Source: Congeria kusceri
Taxonomy: Eukaryota > Mollusca > Bivalvia > Myida > Dreissenidae
Direction of reading: 5' to 3'
Length of the DNA stretch: 64,000 bases
Assembly (NCBI GenBank): GCA_027627225.1
Contig: CM051029.1
Span: 77,528,078-77,592,077, forward strand
Every line of letters begins with the position of its first letter. Position 1 is the first letter of the stretch. The translations under genes were made by a program, and so were the position numbers. The notes below the pieces were generated by a model that was given only the letters and a program-made list of their open reading frames with translations, ran no database searches and was not told the origin of the DNA. This document shows positions 23,080 to 35,579 of the stretch, one piece after another.

Positions 23080-23557
23080 GTATAAAAACAAAAAAAAAGG
23101 GAATCTGTATTGCATGCGATGTGCATTTGTACTTATACCGCATATTGTTACTCTTTTTTGTTGACACCATTTATATTTTCTCTCAAACGCAAAAGCAGTT
23201 GCGTTGTATCAGTAATGTTATGGTCATTCAGATAGGTTAGTATTGATAAATATTATATAAGAGTAACTGTTTACACCTTCCATGCTGATGTATATAGCAA
23301 AATTGCAGTGTATATTCAGTCTAACAGTAAACAACACTAAGAACATGTATTTTCCCAGTAAACAGTAAAAACAATGATTTTTTTGCACATACAAAATTGA
23401 GGCCAGTTAAATTTACAACAGGCCTGTAAATTTTTACCTTTCGTAGGACAGTATGGCCTGCAAATGTTGATGTTTTTTTGCCATGTCTGAGATGATCATT
23501 AGAATACTACTTCTACCTCAGTTATTTTGTCAATAAATTGTTATTCTGCATCTCTAG

Positions 23558-23651
23558 GTTGAGTTTGTGCTGAATTTGAAGCAGCTGGTGACAATCATTG
23601 ACAGTATCTGCATCTGACATTCCCTGGCTGTCACAGTAATACACACTAGAG
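23558..23651 (+). pseudogene. Exon-like fragment 5b, second copy of the VEF...LKQLVT exon
   Basis: After CATCTCTAG| it reads VEFVLNLKQLVTIIDSICI, a TGA, then HSLAVTVIHTR up to ACTAGAG|GTATGA. It is clearly paralogous to 19287. The stop inside suggests one or both copies are dead. Confidence 0.5.
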
Positions 23652-23890
23652 GTATGAAGTGTTTGGATGTTTTCTGCATGCCATTATTATTGGGCCAAAG
23701 TGAATGGTCACATAGAAACAAACAATGATTTCAGTGAAGGGTGTAATATTGCACACATTTAAGGATATGGAATATGGGATGACGGAAATGCTCTTGTTAC
23801 ATTTGCTCCCCTCATAAAAAACAACAACTTGGCATTTTGATTGTTACCCTGGTCCTTTTCTTCCGTTTGATTGTGTTTGTGTTTTTGCAG

Positions 23891-23987
23891 GCTGTACGAC
23901 GTGCAGCGTCTTCCGGCCGAGGCAAGCTGGTCACAGTGGGTCGAGGATTACTGCACCGTCTTCGAGATGGACATAGAGATCAATTGA
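23891..23987 (+). CDS. Terminal exon-like fragment of the unrecognised gene
   Basis: After TTTTTGCAG|, reading from the second base, it encodes LYDVQRLPAEASWSQWVEDY then CTVFEMDIEIN and a TGA. Base composition is GC-rich relative to its surroundings, as for real exons here. AATAAA signals follow about 250 bases on (24240-24254). It looks like an intact C-terminal exon of a + strand gene whose upstream exons are damaged. The family is not recognised, and exon phases do not join cleanly with 23558-23651. Confidence 0.5.
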
Positions 23988-23989
23988 TA

Positions 23990-25640
23990 AACATTCTTAC
24001 TATATGCTAGTTTAGAACTGTTCTGGACATTTATACTGTTGAAACATATAATAGTTCATTTCACGTTAATTTCAGAATATTCCTTTGATTGAATCTTTGT
24101 TCAAAAAGTTGTGAATATTATTGTGCAGTCACTGAATTTGGTTATTTTATTTAAAATGGAATTGTATGAAAGTTTATTATGGAAAAAAAAAACATGTAAG
24201 AAAAATACTTAATGACAGGAAAAATGCAAGGGTAAATGATCAATAAAAATAAAGTCGGTTTAATTAGATTTTCGGGGTTCATTGTTCAGTTAGTTTTCCA
24301 TCTAAATATAGGCCAACAATGAAACAAGAGATTTATTAAAAATAATGTGTATTTTATTGTGGAATTGATTAGATTCTTATTCTTGTTGTTAAATAATATG
24401 TAAACACAGTTCACACGATTTGTTATAAAACTAAAATATTGTTATATTGCAAGTATAATTTTGGATTAACATCGCATTTTAAAATACAAAAAAACAACAA
24501 CAAAAACCCCAATAACCTTGTAAACTGCCAGACTGTCTGTTTGCCTGTTCATAGTCATTATTTTAATTATAACAAGGAAATTGGATAAATCTAGAAATAA
24601 GAAGTTACATTAACACTGGGAGTGCCATGAGCCTAAAATTTACTCGGTGAAAGGGACTTATTCACAGAATTTCTTATTTAAAAAAAAAATCATTAATTGT
24701 TTTAACTGCAAAAACTAAACCATTTGGACTGAAAACGATACTCAAATATTACAAAAGTCTGTCCCACTAACTGATTAAAAAATATTGCAACATTTATCGT
24801 AACTTTATATGAAATTAGTTTGTAAGGATATTATTTATGCTCAAATGTATTGTTTATTTTTGTGCTGGTCATTATAAAACTATTATCTTGATTGAAATTG
24901 ATGAATTTGTCTGTTGGAATTGTTGTTTTGTAGTTTTGTTTTCCTACAATGCCAGTACATTTCTGTTCTTAAGTAAATCCATTTACAATTGTAATATTCT
25001 TAGAATTTGACCAAAGTTTTCTTTTTCGAAATACTTCTTTGGAAAGTGTTAGATCTAGTCAGTTTTTGAATTAGAGTTTACAATGTATTGTTGATGCAGC
25101 AATTATTATCTACATAGACTTGAAACAATCAAAAATTGAAATAAAGCAGAAGTTCATGTTTCTGTAAAATTAAAAAGGAAATGAATTGTTTGGCATTGAT
25201 TGGTTAGCACAAACAAAAAGTAATATTTATGATTCTGATACATTTGGGGTTTAATGTATCATGATTTGCTACCATATTGTGTATGTTTATTGACATGTTT
25301 TCATATCTTATTTTGTTTATAACTGGCATAGAACATTTAAAATACTAAAACTTTCAGTATGTTTAAAAAATTGTAGAATAACATTTAAATTATACGTAGT
25401 TGCTCATAGATTTAACGGCCAATTACGCTTACAGACAGTTAACTGTAGATCTATGTACAGCTAATATTACAATCAACTTTCTGATCAATAATGTTAATCT
25501 GAGTAAAGTCGGATTTCATAGAAACAGTTTAGATTAAACTAACAATTCAAATCATTAATGTGAGAAATAATTTAACACAAATTCTAATGTCTGTTAGCTT
25601 ATTGTCAGTAAGCGTTGAGCAACAAACCACAGATAATTTC
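23990..25640. other. AT-rich 3' flank, single MITE end
   Basis: Polyadenylation-like AATAAA hexamers at 24240-24254. At 24648 begins 'AAAGGGACTTATTCACAG', one end of the TTAAAGGG TIR family without a partner within 500 bases. Nothing else is recognised. Confidence 0.45.
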
Positions 25641-25689
25641 ATAATACTTTGTGTTCTTCTTTAAAGCCGCAGTCCATAGAATATAATTC

Positions 25690-26900
25690 AATATATTGGC
25701 ATAAGCTGTAATGAACGTTAATGACGTTTATTCGACTGAAAACTGTTTTGTATTTACAAAAGGCATTTTATAATGCGTTTGTTTGAAAATGCTTGGTACG
25801 AACGGTATATACACTATTGTACATGCTGATTATACCCCCACTTTTTAAAAAAGTGGGGGGCTTTATAGGAATCACGCATGTTGGTCTGTACTTTGGTACA
25901 TTGGTACATCCCATATTTCGTTTCCGCTTCATAACTTGGTAATATAACTTCAGATAATTATTCCCCATGTCCAGAGGATGTGTTGTGTACATGATCTATG
26001 CTTGTCCTTCAAAGGTGAAGGTCACATTTCAAGGTCAAATACAGGTAAAAATCTTGTATTTTGCTTCCCCTCCATAACTTTGTAATGCATGGAATAATCT
26101 TAATATAACTTCATATGATTATTCTCCATGACTAGACGATGTGTCACGTTCATGACCCAAGCGTGTCTGTCAAAGGTCAAGGTCACAATTCAAGGTAAAA
26201 TGTCAAATACTTGTATTTTGTTCCTGCTCCATAACTTCTTAATGCCAGGAAGGATTTTAATAAACTTCAGGTAATTATTCCCCATGAGCAGAAGATGTGT
26301 CACGTACATGACCCGTGTTTGTAGGTCAAGGGTCAAGGTCAGAATTTTAGGAAAAAGTTTTTATATTAGCATTTTGTTCCTCTTAGTAATTTCTAAATGC
26401 CTGGAATGATTTTCATATTACTTCAAATGGTTACTCCACATGACTAGACAATGTGTCAAGCACATGTCTCATGCTTATCAGTCAAAGGTCAAGGTCACAA
26501 TTCAAGGTCAAATGTGTGAATAATATCTGCTTGTACTCGTCATTTTGCATTTCAAGCTCATTTTCCCTTGTATGCAGGTCATTTTGTCAGTCAATACATT
26601 ATTCCATGTCAAAGCTCTACATCTGTGCCAAAGCAATGTGGATGGGGGTGGGGGGGGATTAATCACCTTCAGTGATGGCTCTAGTTTACTCCAGACGCCA
26701 TCACAAACATATAACTTTACCATAAAAAGTTACTAAAATTAGTTTACCGATTTCAATGCGTTTGTTTGATCGGTACGATGTCCGTTAGAAACGATTTCTG
26801 CAAAGTTTTATTTTTATTCACATATTTCAAGTTGTTTTGGCATTTATACTCCGCCAAAAACGACAATAGACTGAGTATATTTATCAATTTTTGGGAAGCG
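25690..26900 (+). repeat. Paralogue of the 54.8-55.2 kb segment (split by an element)
   Basis: Left part: 'GAAAATGCTTGGTACGAACGG' and 'TATACACTATTGTACATGC' versus 'AAAAGCACTTGGTACGAACGG' and 'TATACTATAATGTACATGC' near 54950. Right part: 'GTCCGTTAGAAACGATTTCTGC' (26778) versus 'GCCCATTAGAAACATTTTCTGC' (55100). The homologous stretch at 54.8-55.2 kb lies just upstream of the TRIM-like gene; no gene follows this copy. Confidence 0.6.
25830..26686 (+). mobile_element. Complete TTATACCCCCAC/CTCTAGTT element with AGGTCA-rich tandem core
   Basis: The 5' end TTATACCCCCACTTTTT pairs with AAAAAGTGGGGG as a hairpin. The core has about four units with 'TCAAAGGTCAAGGTCACA', 'CATGACTAGACNATGTGTCA' and 'ATAACTTNGTAATGC'. 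The 3' end shows GGTGGGGG, the hairpin ATCACCTTCAGTGAT, then GGCTCTAGTT. It interrupts a segment that is uninterrupted at 54975-54990, giving an empty-site comparison. Confidence 0.65.
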
Positions 26901-27480
26901 GATCAAGATACAGCATCACTAGTGCTGGATTATTAAAACGTCATGTTTTCATATCACAGATGTGCCTTTTAATTTTTTCTAGTGCATATATTGATAGATT
27001 ATAAATTTTGATTGAGTGATTGAAATTTAATCCACTAACAAAAAAGATAACAAATAATTGAGTGTTACATTTCTTTTTTGGCTGAGTATAGTTAGATTTC
27101 GTCTTATGTATAAGATACATGTGTTCAGTACTGATATTGACATTTATTGAGCTTATGTTATCAATGTAAGGCTTTTGTTAATACAGACACTAATTGATCA
27201 TTTTGGCGCACATTTAACAATAACAAGTGTCTATGCCTTAATACTGACAGTAATTGTCATTTTGGCACCCATTTAACAATAACGAGTGTCTATGCCTTAA
27301 TAAAGTTGGAAAGTGTGCAGGGCCCATATCCACAAAGCTCCTTAGTGAAAACTTAAGTAAATTTCTTAAAATGGTAGAATTCCTGAAGTCTGTGGCTCGT
27401 TTATTTAAAGTTTATTTTGTGTTGTGACCAGGAACCAATTGTGAAAACGTGTGTGTGCAGTACATTTTTATTTCCAAATA
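26900..27480. other. Spacer with a ~59-bp tandem duplication
   Basis: At 27179-27297 two units share 'TTTAACAATAAC' and 'AGTGTCTATGCCTTAATA', each about 59 bases. Text at 27325-27370 ('CATATCCACAAAGCTCCTTAG') is of a dispersed type also hinted at 35290. No gene seen. Confidence 0.5.
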
Positions 27481-28065
27481 ATTTAACAGAAATGTTCTTT
27501 GGGTGGTTTTCCATCAAAGTTGCACAAATGGTTCCACTCTGTTGAAAAACATGGCTGCTAGGGGGCTGGGCCCTTTTTCCTTATATGGCCATGTTGAAAA
27601 CTTTGAAAATCTTTTTGTCAGAAACAACTGGTTAAATTTTGAAATAATTTCACAGTAATGTTTTTTGATGGTTCTCTACTAAAGTTGCTCAAATGTTCCG
27701 ATCCATCTTAAAATGTGGCCGACAGAGGTGGGGCCATTTTACCTTATATGGCTATATTTAAAACTTAGAAAATCTTCATGTCATCTTCAAAGCACTGCTT
27801 GGATTTTGAAATAATGTCACAGAAATGTTTCTTAGGTGGTTCTCTACCAACATACCTTTATTTTTTTGAATTGTTAAAAAACCATGGCCTTTTCCCTGAT
27901 ATAGCATATCAATGTTCTTTTGCTTCTGACACTCCGTCTTTATCCAGCAAGTGGAGCGATACAGGCACTGGTGTGCCTCTTGCTTTACATTTTGATAGCC
28001 ACTATATGTTTTATACGAAACTTACCATGCCTCTTAAAAGCAATGTTTACAAATTATGCTGATAT
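27480..28065 (+). repeat. Array fragment of the 28.8-kb element family
   Basis: Three to four units with 'TTTTTCCTTATATGGC', 'AAAACTTTGAAAATCTT' and 'TTTCACAGAAATGTTCTT'. No terminal sequences are visible. Confidence 0.6.
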
Positions 28066-28329
28066 TAGGTAGCTGTTTTATAGATCCCATTTCATATAAT
28101 ACTGTACATGTTTCTGCTTGGTGATTCTTATGGTTCACTGCTAAAAAAAATAGTTTAACAATAAAATAACAGCTTCTTGATAGTTTTGTGTCCTTATAGT
28201 AATTTTTTTCAACAAACCCAATAGAGCTGAATGCTTTGATCAAGATGGCATTTGGTTCAAATGGCCTGAAATCATTTATCCACATTGGATTATGAATGTT
28301 TATATTTCTGCTTTATTTAAAAAAATGTT

Positions 28330-28430
28330 TGATCCCTACTTGAGGAGCGTTTGAATTAACTTTCTCGAAAAACACCTAGTGCTGACCCAGGAAACAGACT
28401 CGAAAGAGACTCAATAAGTCTCATTTTCAT
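28330..28430 (+). repeat. SINE-body fragment
   Basis: 'AACTTTCTCGAAAAACACC', 'TGACCCAGGAAACAGACTCG' has a diverged copy at 31475-31530, which lies just before a tRNA-like box. A remnant of the same retroposon body. Confidence 0.5.
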
Positions 28431-28824
28431 TATGTGTTTGTTTCATGTTCTAAGCCAACCTTTGACCTATGGTGCGAGCAGTAGACCTGTATGAATAAAC
28501 CCTATTACTGTTACAGTTTTAATCTACTACACTGGTCATAAAAGAAAGCGTTCAAACAACAACATTATGGAGAATTGATTTGTGACATGTTTGGAATAAT
28601 TATGGCTGAAACACATTAAATAAATGCATTTATGGAAAATAATGCATATAAATTACGTTATGTACTGATAAATTAATTTGAAATAGTGATCTATATGGAT
28701 GCGTATCACAATCGCACATTTACGTTTTGTTCTCATATTTGATATTTTAGAAATAGCGGTGGAGTCTTGTAGACACTGCTAATGTTATGATGTCTGGTGT
28801 GCAGTAGACCTAAAACTGGGATTT

Positions 28825-30132
28825 TTAGCCCACCTGAGCATGAAGTGCTCATGGGTAAGCTTTTGTGATCAGTTGTTGTCCGTTGTCAGTCGTTGTTGTC
28901 CGTTGTCAACAATTACATACAAAATCTTTTCCTCTGAAAGCGCTTGGTGGAAATTAACCAAATTTGTTATGAATGTTCCTAGGGTGGTCCTCACCAAAAT
29001 ACTTCAAATTATTTTGATATGTTAAAAAACATGGACCCATGGTATATGGCTTTATTGGAAATAAAATCTTCTTGTCAGAAACCACCGGTTGGATTTTCAA
29101 ATAATTTACAGAAATGTTCCTTGGGTGGCCCTCTAGCAAAATACTTAAAATTATTTTGATTCGTTAAAAACCATGGCTGCCAGTGGGAGCGGGGCATTTT
29201 TCTTTATATGGCTATATAGAAAAACTTTTTGACTCTTCTTGTCAGAAACCGCTGCTAGGATTTGGAAATAATTTCACAGAAATATTCCTTGGGTGGTTCT
29301 CTACCAAAATACTTCAAATTATTTTGATTTGTTAAAAAATGGCGACCAGGCAAGCTGGGCCTTTTTCCTTATATTGAAAACTTTAAAAATCTTCTTGTCA
29401 GAAACCACTGGTTAGATTTGGAAATAATTTCACAGACATTTTATTTGGCAGTCCTTTAGAAAAATACTTATTTTGATTTGTTAAAAAACATGGCCACCAC
29501 GTGTCAGGGCCTGTTTCCTTATGTGGCTATATTGAAAACTTAAAACATCTTCTTGTCAGAAATCACTGGTTGCATTTCAAAATAAAATTTCACATAAATG
29601 TTTCTTAGGTGGTCCTATACCAAAATACTTCAGATTTGTTAAGAAACATGGCCACCAGGTGTCAGGGCCTGTTTCCTTATATGGATATTTTGACAACTTT
29701 AAACATCTTCTTGTAAGAAATCACTGGTTGGATTTCAAAATAATTTCACATAAATGTTTCTTGGGTGTTCCTATACCAAAATACTTCAAATTAGTTTTAT
29801 TTGTTAAAAAACATGGCCTCCAGGGGACGGGGCCTATTTCCATATATTTCTATATTGAAAACTTCAAAAATCTTGTCAGAAACCACTGGATTTGGAAAAC
29901 ATTTCATAGAAATGGTCCTTGGGTGGTCGTCTACCAAAAGACTTCAAAATTGTTTGATTCATTAGAAAAAATGGCCACCAGGGATCGGGGCCTTTTCCTT
30001 AATGTCCTTATTGAAAACTTTGAAAATATTGTATAACCTTTAGCTGAATTTTTGAAATAATTCTTCTAAAATGTTTGATTTATGATCGATTAAACTCAGG
30101 TGAGCGACCCAGGGCCATGATGGCCCTCTTGT
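28825..30132 (+). mobile_element. Complete TTAGCCCACC/CTCTTGT element with ~125-bp tandem core
   Basis: The 5' end TTAGCCCACCTGAGCATGAA and GTGCTCATGGG pair. The core has about nine units with 'ATCTTCTTGTCAGAAACC', 'TTTCACAGAAATGTTCCTTG', 'CTCTACCAAAATACTTCAAA' and 'TTAAAAAACATGGCC'. The 3' end CAGGTGAGCGACCCAGGGCC, hairpin GGGCCATGATGGCCC and CTCTTGT. The terminal sequences match copies whose internal units are entirely different (21711, 50020). Confidence 0.75.
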
Positions 30133-32880
30133 CTGTGAAATTCATTCCCCCAAATGTTGCTCATCAACATACAGTAAGTAAAGAATTTCTTAGAAATTGT
30201 CATACCTGTATTTATTAACACGTTGCTCTATTTGCATTTTACATGTATGGTGTATCTTTTGTGAATTCTATATATTGTAATAAGTACGCCAAATTATGTT
30301 TCATGTATTATGACTTCATGACATCATTATAAAGTCTGTGTCATAACATCTTACCTGAAGAAGGCTTTTGAGCCGAAACGTTGTGATTAAATAAATTAGC
30401 TATGTTTGAAGTTTGACTTCTTCATAAAATATATATTAGAAATTGTAAGAATTATTAATGCCAAGTTGACTTCTTTGTTTGGTTTATCTATCAATAAATA
30501 TTTAAACAACTATACTAAACCAAAACAGAAACTTTCGCTGAGTTTGAATGTAAATAATATTATTATGTTTGAATAGATTTGACAGAAATCTTCGGTTTGT
30601 TGTATAAGTTTATCTTTTGAATCTACTGGGATGAACCGGCGGATTTTTCAAAGTTCAGTAACCATGTGCATTTATGTGTGTACATCTCTAACGAAAAGGT
30701 GAGAATTTGGCATGTACTTTATGAAAGTTTCTTTCTTGGTTCAGTATATTTTAATATGTATGCATACTGATAAATTTCTACATCAATTAAAGAAAGCATT
30801 ATGCAGCATATTTGTTCAGATACAACTATGTAGCTACAGTCGAAATGTGATCATGCGAATCGCAATGCTGCCAAACAACATTATTTGGAAGTCGTCAGGA
30901 CGGATAAAAATACTTTGAAATAATGATTATTCGAATAATAAATTTCTAGATTCGTTTAATATGAATCACTCTTCTAAAATTGCAAAGATGTATACTAGTG
31001 ATGTTTTTAATTTCTTATAGCACCAGTCATTGTGACTATTATACAAGGCACAAGTTATTTTATTTTGAATCTGTTGCAATTATATGCAAACAGATGACAT
31101 GAAAACTTAAATCCAACTTAAATACGAAAACCTAATAAATGCTTGAACTCCGTGTTTGATATACAAGCTTGTTGCTGCAATAGCTTGCCAAGTTAAAATT
31201 ATACAAACAAACTTAACAGTTCCATTAATCGATTACTCGCCCCATAAAGGTGTGAAAATCAAGCAGAGACAAATGCTGATAATAACAATGAAGGTGTGAA
31301 AATTGATTTTGATCTTCATGATTCATACTTCGAATTTACAGTTGATTTAATGCACTAAAAACAGGGGTTGGGACCCGAATAAGCTATAATTTGATAGATA
31401 ATTCCAAAATAGCAAGGTTCGAATAAAACATCAAATTTCTAATAGACGTAGACTTGGGGAGCCTTTCGAATGATCTTTCTCAAGAAACACCAAGTACTTG
31501 TTCTACCCAGGAAAAGGACTCGAGAGTTTCTCTGTATTTGCGGGTATCTTACGTAATCGTAGTATGCCCATTCATGTTCACAAGTCAGAATAGCGCAGTT
31601 GGTTACAGCGGTCTACTGTCATTGTCTTCGTGAGTTTGATACCCACTCGGGGTGTTTTTTTTAAAAGTATTTTTCTTTATTGTGTTTGTTATCAAAATTC
31701 TCATAATGTAGCAAATTATTCATACGTTATATTGTATACGCCTTTATATTTCTGATTTCTTTAACATAATAACATTAAAATTACTGAAAGGGATCACGTT
31801 TTTGTTGACATAGTCCCTTTAAGTATAAATGAAATGTTTATCATGTTGAAGCAGGATTTGGTATTTTATTCAAAAACCATGGTGTTATAAAATGACACAA
31901 ATGTTGGAAATGAATAATTTAGGCTTCTAGATTACATTTTAAGATTGTAACCCTGTCATGATTAATCTTACAACATGATATCTTCCCTGTATGACTGTCG
32001 AATAAATGGGTGCCAGGGTGACACAACACATTAACCATTGTGTAAGATGAGATCATGTTGTGCATTTCATTGGTGGCATAGATTTGGTGAACTGCTTAGA
32101 TATACTAGTAGTTAAAAAAAACATGGTTATGATAGAGGAAGAGCGCACTGGTTTTGCAAGAACAAATGCCCCATGTTTAAGTCCTTCATTGTCTGCATAG
32201 CAGGCTTTTTTGTGCCCCCCCCCCAAAAAAAAATAAATAAATAAGTAATTTCCTCAAAGAACCCAAAAGTAACAAGAATAAAAATTGCTGAGATTGGGTA
32301 ATATACCTCATTGATTAAATTGAAGGCATTTAGCTCAGCTGGGAGTGCATTAACCTCGTAAAACTTAAGTTTATCCTCTTGTATGGATGCACAGTGGCCA
32401 AATTTGCATTGTTATATGCTCCTTGAAAAGTTTTGGGGTAGCGTATAGTTGACGCATTTTCAGGGTTGTAGCTAGCCCTATATTCATGTGGATTTGCAAT
32501 ATTGCTTTGGTTATACAGGCACCCCAGACCCCACCCTACTATATATATTTTTATTTAAAAAAAAAGTGAAATTGGTGTATTTTGAGCATTCTTAGATACA
32601 TTATACTTTATAAAGTAATGAGATCTACAATTTAGGATAACTGATTGACAAACAACCTCTTTACTTTGAACATTTTACTCTCAAGTAGAGCTGAAACAAC
32701 AAACAAATACTAGCCCTGCAATTAAAAAGTCTGTCCTTTCTGTCCTTTTTGCCAGCAAAACTGCACAATTACACTTTCAGCGTCAATGTCTATAATGATG
32801 TCCGCAACTGTGTTAGGTTATTAAAATGATCTGACTTTTTAAGATTTTAGATTTTAAGTGTAGATGTAAAAATACATTAT
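30133..32880. other. Spacer with retroposon remnants
   Basis: A 'CTGAAGAAGG' to 'GCCGAAACGTTGTG' tail motif at 30355-30390 and a tRNA-like fragment at 31440-31822 (listed separately). 32218-32250 carries C and A runs. I see no protein-coding gene. Confidence 0.45.
31440..31822 (+). mobile_element. tRNA-like SINE/TIR element, left end missing
   Basis: The A-box text AATAGCGCAGTTGGTTACAG lies at 31590-31609. The right end 'GTTGACATAGTCCCTTTAAG' matches the right end of the 11466 copy. The left TIR is absent; instead the SINE body resembling 28330 precedes it. Confidence 0.6.
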
Positions 32881-32884
32881 AATG

Positions 32885-35247
32885 TGCCTGGGGTCAAAAC
32901 TTGCCACGCCTCGGGGGTCATATTGTTTATATAAACTTATATTAAGCAAAATGACTTTAAAAATCTTCTCCTCTGCAACTGCATGGCCTAGAGGTTTCAT
33001 ATTTGGTATGTAACATTGTTTAGTGGTCCTCTACAAAGATTGTTTAAATGATGCCCCTGGGATCAAAACTGGCCACACCCAAGGGGTCACATGTTTATAT
33101 AGACTTAAAAAAATAGCAAAATGACTTTTAAAATCTTCTCTGAAACCGCTGGGCCCAGAGGTTTCATATTTTGTATGTAACATTGTATAGTGCTCCTCTA
33201 CAAAGAATGTTCAAATGATGCCCCTGGGGTCAAAACTGTGCACACCCCGGGGGTCACATGGTTTATATAGACTTGAATAGCAAAATGACTTCAAAAATCT
33301 CCTCTGAAACTTCAAGGCCTAGAGGTTTCATATTTGGTATGTAACATTGTTTAGTGGTTCCCTGGGGTAAAAACTGGCCACACCCTACAGGTTTTATAGT
33401 TGGTATGTAACATTGTATGCCACAAATACGCAGTCAGAAGTGTAGACGTCTCGTAAGTCAAGAAGTTAAAATATATTCCAGAACCGTATTTCTAATAATA
33501 ACCATTCCATAAGTCGAGTTAGAATGATCATAAAACACCATCTGTAAATTGGCCAGAGTATGCCCTAACAAGAAGGTATATATGGTACAGTCTGCAGAAA
33601 ATGACTTGAAGCTAAATCACTGCCAAATCCTCTTTGACAGGTCTTGATATAGACAAAAACCGGTTCCAGCCCGTTTAATTAGCAATATGCTATACATGAA
33701 AAGCAGGGTTCTGTCTGCAGGTTTATTGATTTTTTATTGGTAGCTGATAGTCTAGCTGGGGCCAATAGTAGGGAAATTAAGTCAATTAAAATAGAGTAGA
33801 TCGTTTCATTCACAGTTTGCATCTTATTTTATGATGAAACAGTTATGCTTTGTCTTAATTGTTGGTAATTAATCGATATGGCAAACTTTGATAATTATGA
33901 ATGGATTATAGTGTGTGGATTAGCAAATATGCAGGTAAGAAATAAAATGCATTTGACAAATATTTAAATATAATATGTTATATTTTATTGTGAGCTGCCT
34001 CGTACGTCGAATGTACTTTATAACCATGGTTTAAGAGGCATAAAATCTCGACTTATGACTGAGTATTTACGGTAGTGGTCCTCTACAAAGATTATTAAAA
34101 TGATGCCCCTGGGGTCAAAACTGTGCACACCCAAGTGTCACATGGTTTATATATACTTAAATAACAAAATGACTTTAAAAATCTTCTCCTCTGAAACTGC
34201 AAGGCCCAGAGGTTTCATATTTGGTATGTACGTTGTATAGTGGTCCTCTACAAAAATTGTTCAAATGATGGCACTGGGGTCAAACTGGGCAACCACAGGG
34301 GTCGCATGGTTTATATAGACTTAAATAGCAAAATTGACTTAAAATCTTCTCTGAAACCGTAAGGCCCAAAGGTTTCATATTTGGTATGTAACATTTATGG
34401 TGGTCCTCTACAAAGATTGTTCAAATGATGCCCCTGGGGTCAAAACTGGGCACACCCCGGGGGTCACATGGTTTATATAGACTTAAAAGTTAAATAGTAA
34501 AATGAAATAAAAACATTTCTCCTCTGAAACTGCAAGGCCCAGAGGTTTTGTATTTGGTATGGAACATTGTATAGTTGTCCTCTACAAAGATTGTTCAACT
34601 GATGCCCCAGGGGTAAAAACTGGCCCTGCATTGGGGGTCACATTGTTTATATAGACTTAAATAGCAAAATGACTTTAAAAACTCCTGAAACCGTATTCGA
34701 TATGTAAAGTTGTATAATAGTCCTCTACAAAGATTGTTCACAGTATGCCCGTGGGGTAAAAAGTGTCCATGACCCGTGAATCACATGGTTTATATAGACT
34801 TATATGGCAAGTGAGCCTTAAAAATCTTCCTTGTTGAAACTGTAAGACCCAAATGTTTTATATTTTGCGTGAAACATTGTGGAGTGGTCCTCTACAAAGA
34901 CTGTTCCAATGATGCCCCTGGGGTCACATGGTTTATATACATTTAAATAGCAAAATGACTTTAAAAATCTTCTCCTCTGAACCGCAAGGCCCAGTGGTTT
35001 CATATTTGGTATGTAACATTGAATAGTGGTCCACTACAAATATTTTTCAAATGATGCCCCTGAGGTAAAAAGTGTCCACGCCCTGTGGGTCACATGATTT
35101 ATATAGACTAAAAAAACTTCTGAACCTGCAAGGCCCAGATTTTTATACTCCGGTAAGGGGTTCAGTGCCATTTTGCTCTCTTGTTATTAGCCATTATGAT
35201 GCCTTAAACTTAGGTGAGCGACCTAGGGCCGTCATGGCCCTCTTGTT
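32885..35247 (+). mobile_element. Long array of the TGCCCCTGGGGTC family, 3' end intact, 5' end absent
   Basis: About eleven units at 165-180 bp with 'CACATGGTTTATATAGACTT', 'AGGTTTCATATTTGGTATG' and 'TGCCCCTGGGGTCAAAAC'. It ends with TAGGTGAGCGACCTAGGGCC, hairpin GGGCCGTCATGGCCC and CTCTTGTT. It starts abruptly at 'TGCCTGGGGTC' with no TTAGCTCACC. Split by an inserted element at 33419-34071. Confidence 0.7.
33419..34071. mobile_element. ~650-bp TIR insertion inside the array
   Basis: The left end AATACGCAGTCAGAAGT (33424-33440) and right end ACTTATGACTGAGTATT (34051-34067) are inverted, 15 of 17 matching. The array resumes at 'GTAGTGGTCCTCTAC' exactly where it broke ('CATTGTAT'). The interior reads no protein. 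'CRTAAGTCRAG' recurs inside (33450, 33510). Confidence 0.7.
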
Positions 35248-35499
35248 TTGGGAATGGGTGACCGAGGCTGGAATGTACTGTCAAATCATAGCCCATATTC
35301 CTCAATATGTTCTTAGACTAAAGACTAAGAATAAACAATATTTTTGAAATTGTAATGTTCTAAGAGCATTTCATTCTTACTTGCAGTGTTTCCCGCAGGA
35401 TATAATGATGGCATGGCCGCATCTCTGACACTCTTACCCCGCAAACAAATCTTCTTGAACACCCACCCCTGCCGAGATCGGTGATTGTTCCGATCTGCA

Positions 35500-35513
35500 T
35501 CCTTAGCCCCCCC
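35500..35513. repeat. Poly-C tract
   Basis: A run of about 14 C sits at the left side of the GC-rich 33-bp repeat block. The approximate position reflects counting by eye. Confidence 0.6.
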
Positions 35514-35579
35514 CCCCCCTCACCGAAACAACCGTCCTTTCCGTTTGACCCCCACCTCAAAATCAGCTGCATCTTTAGA

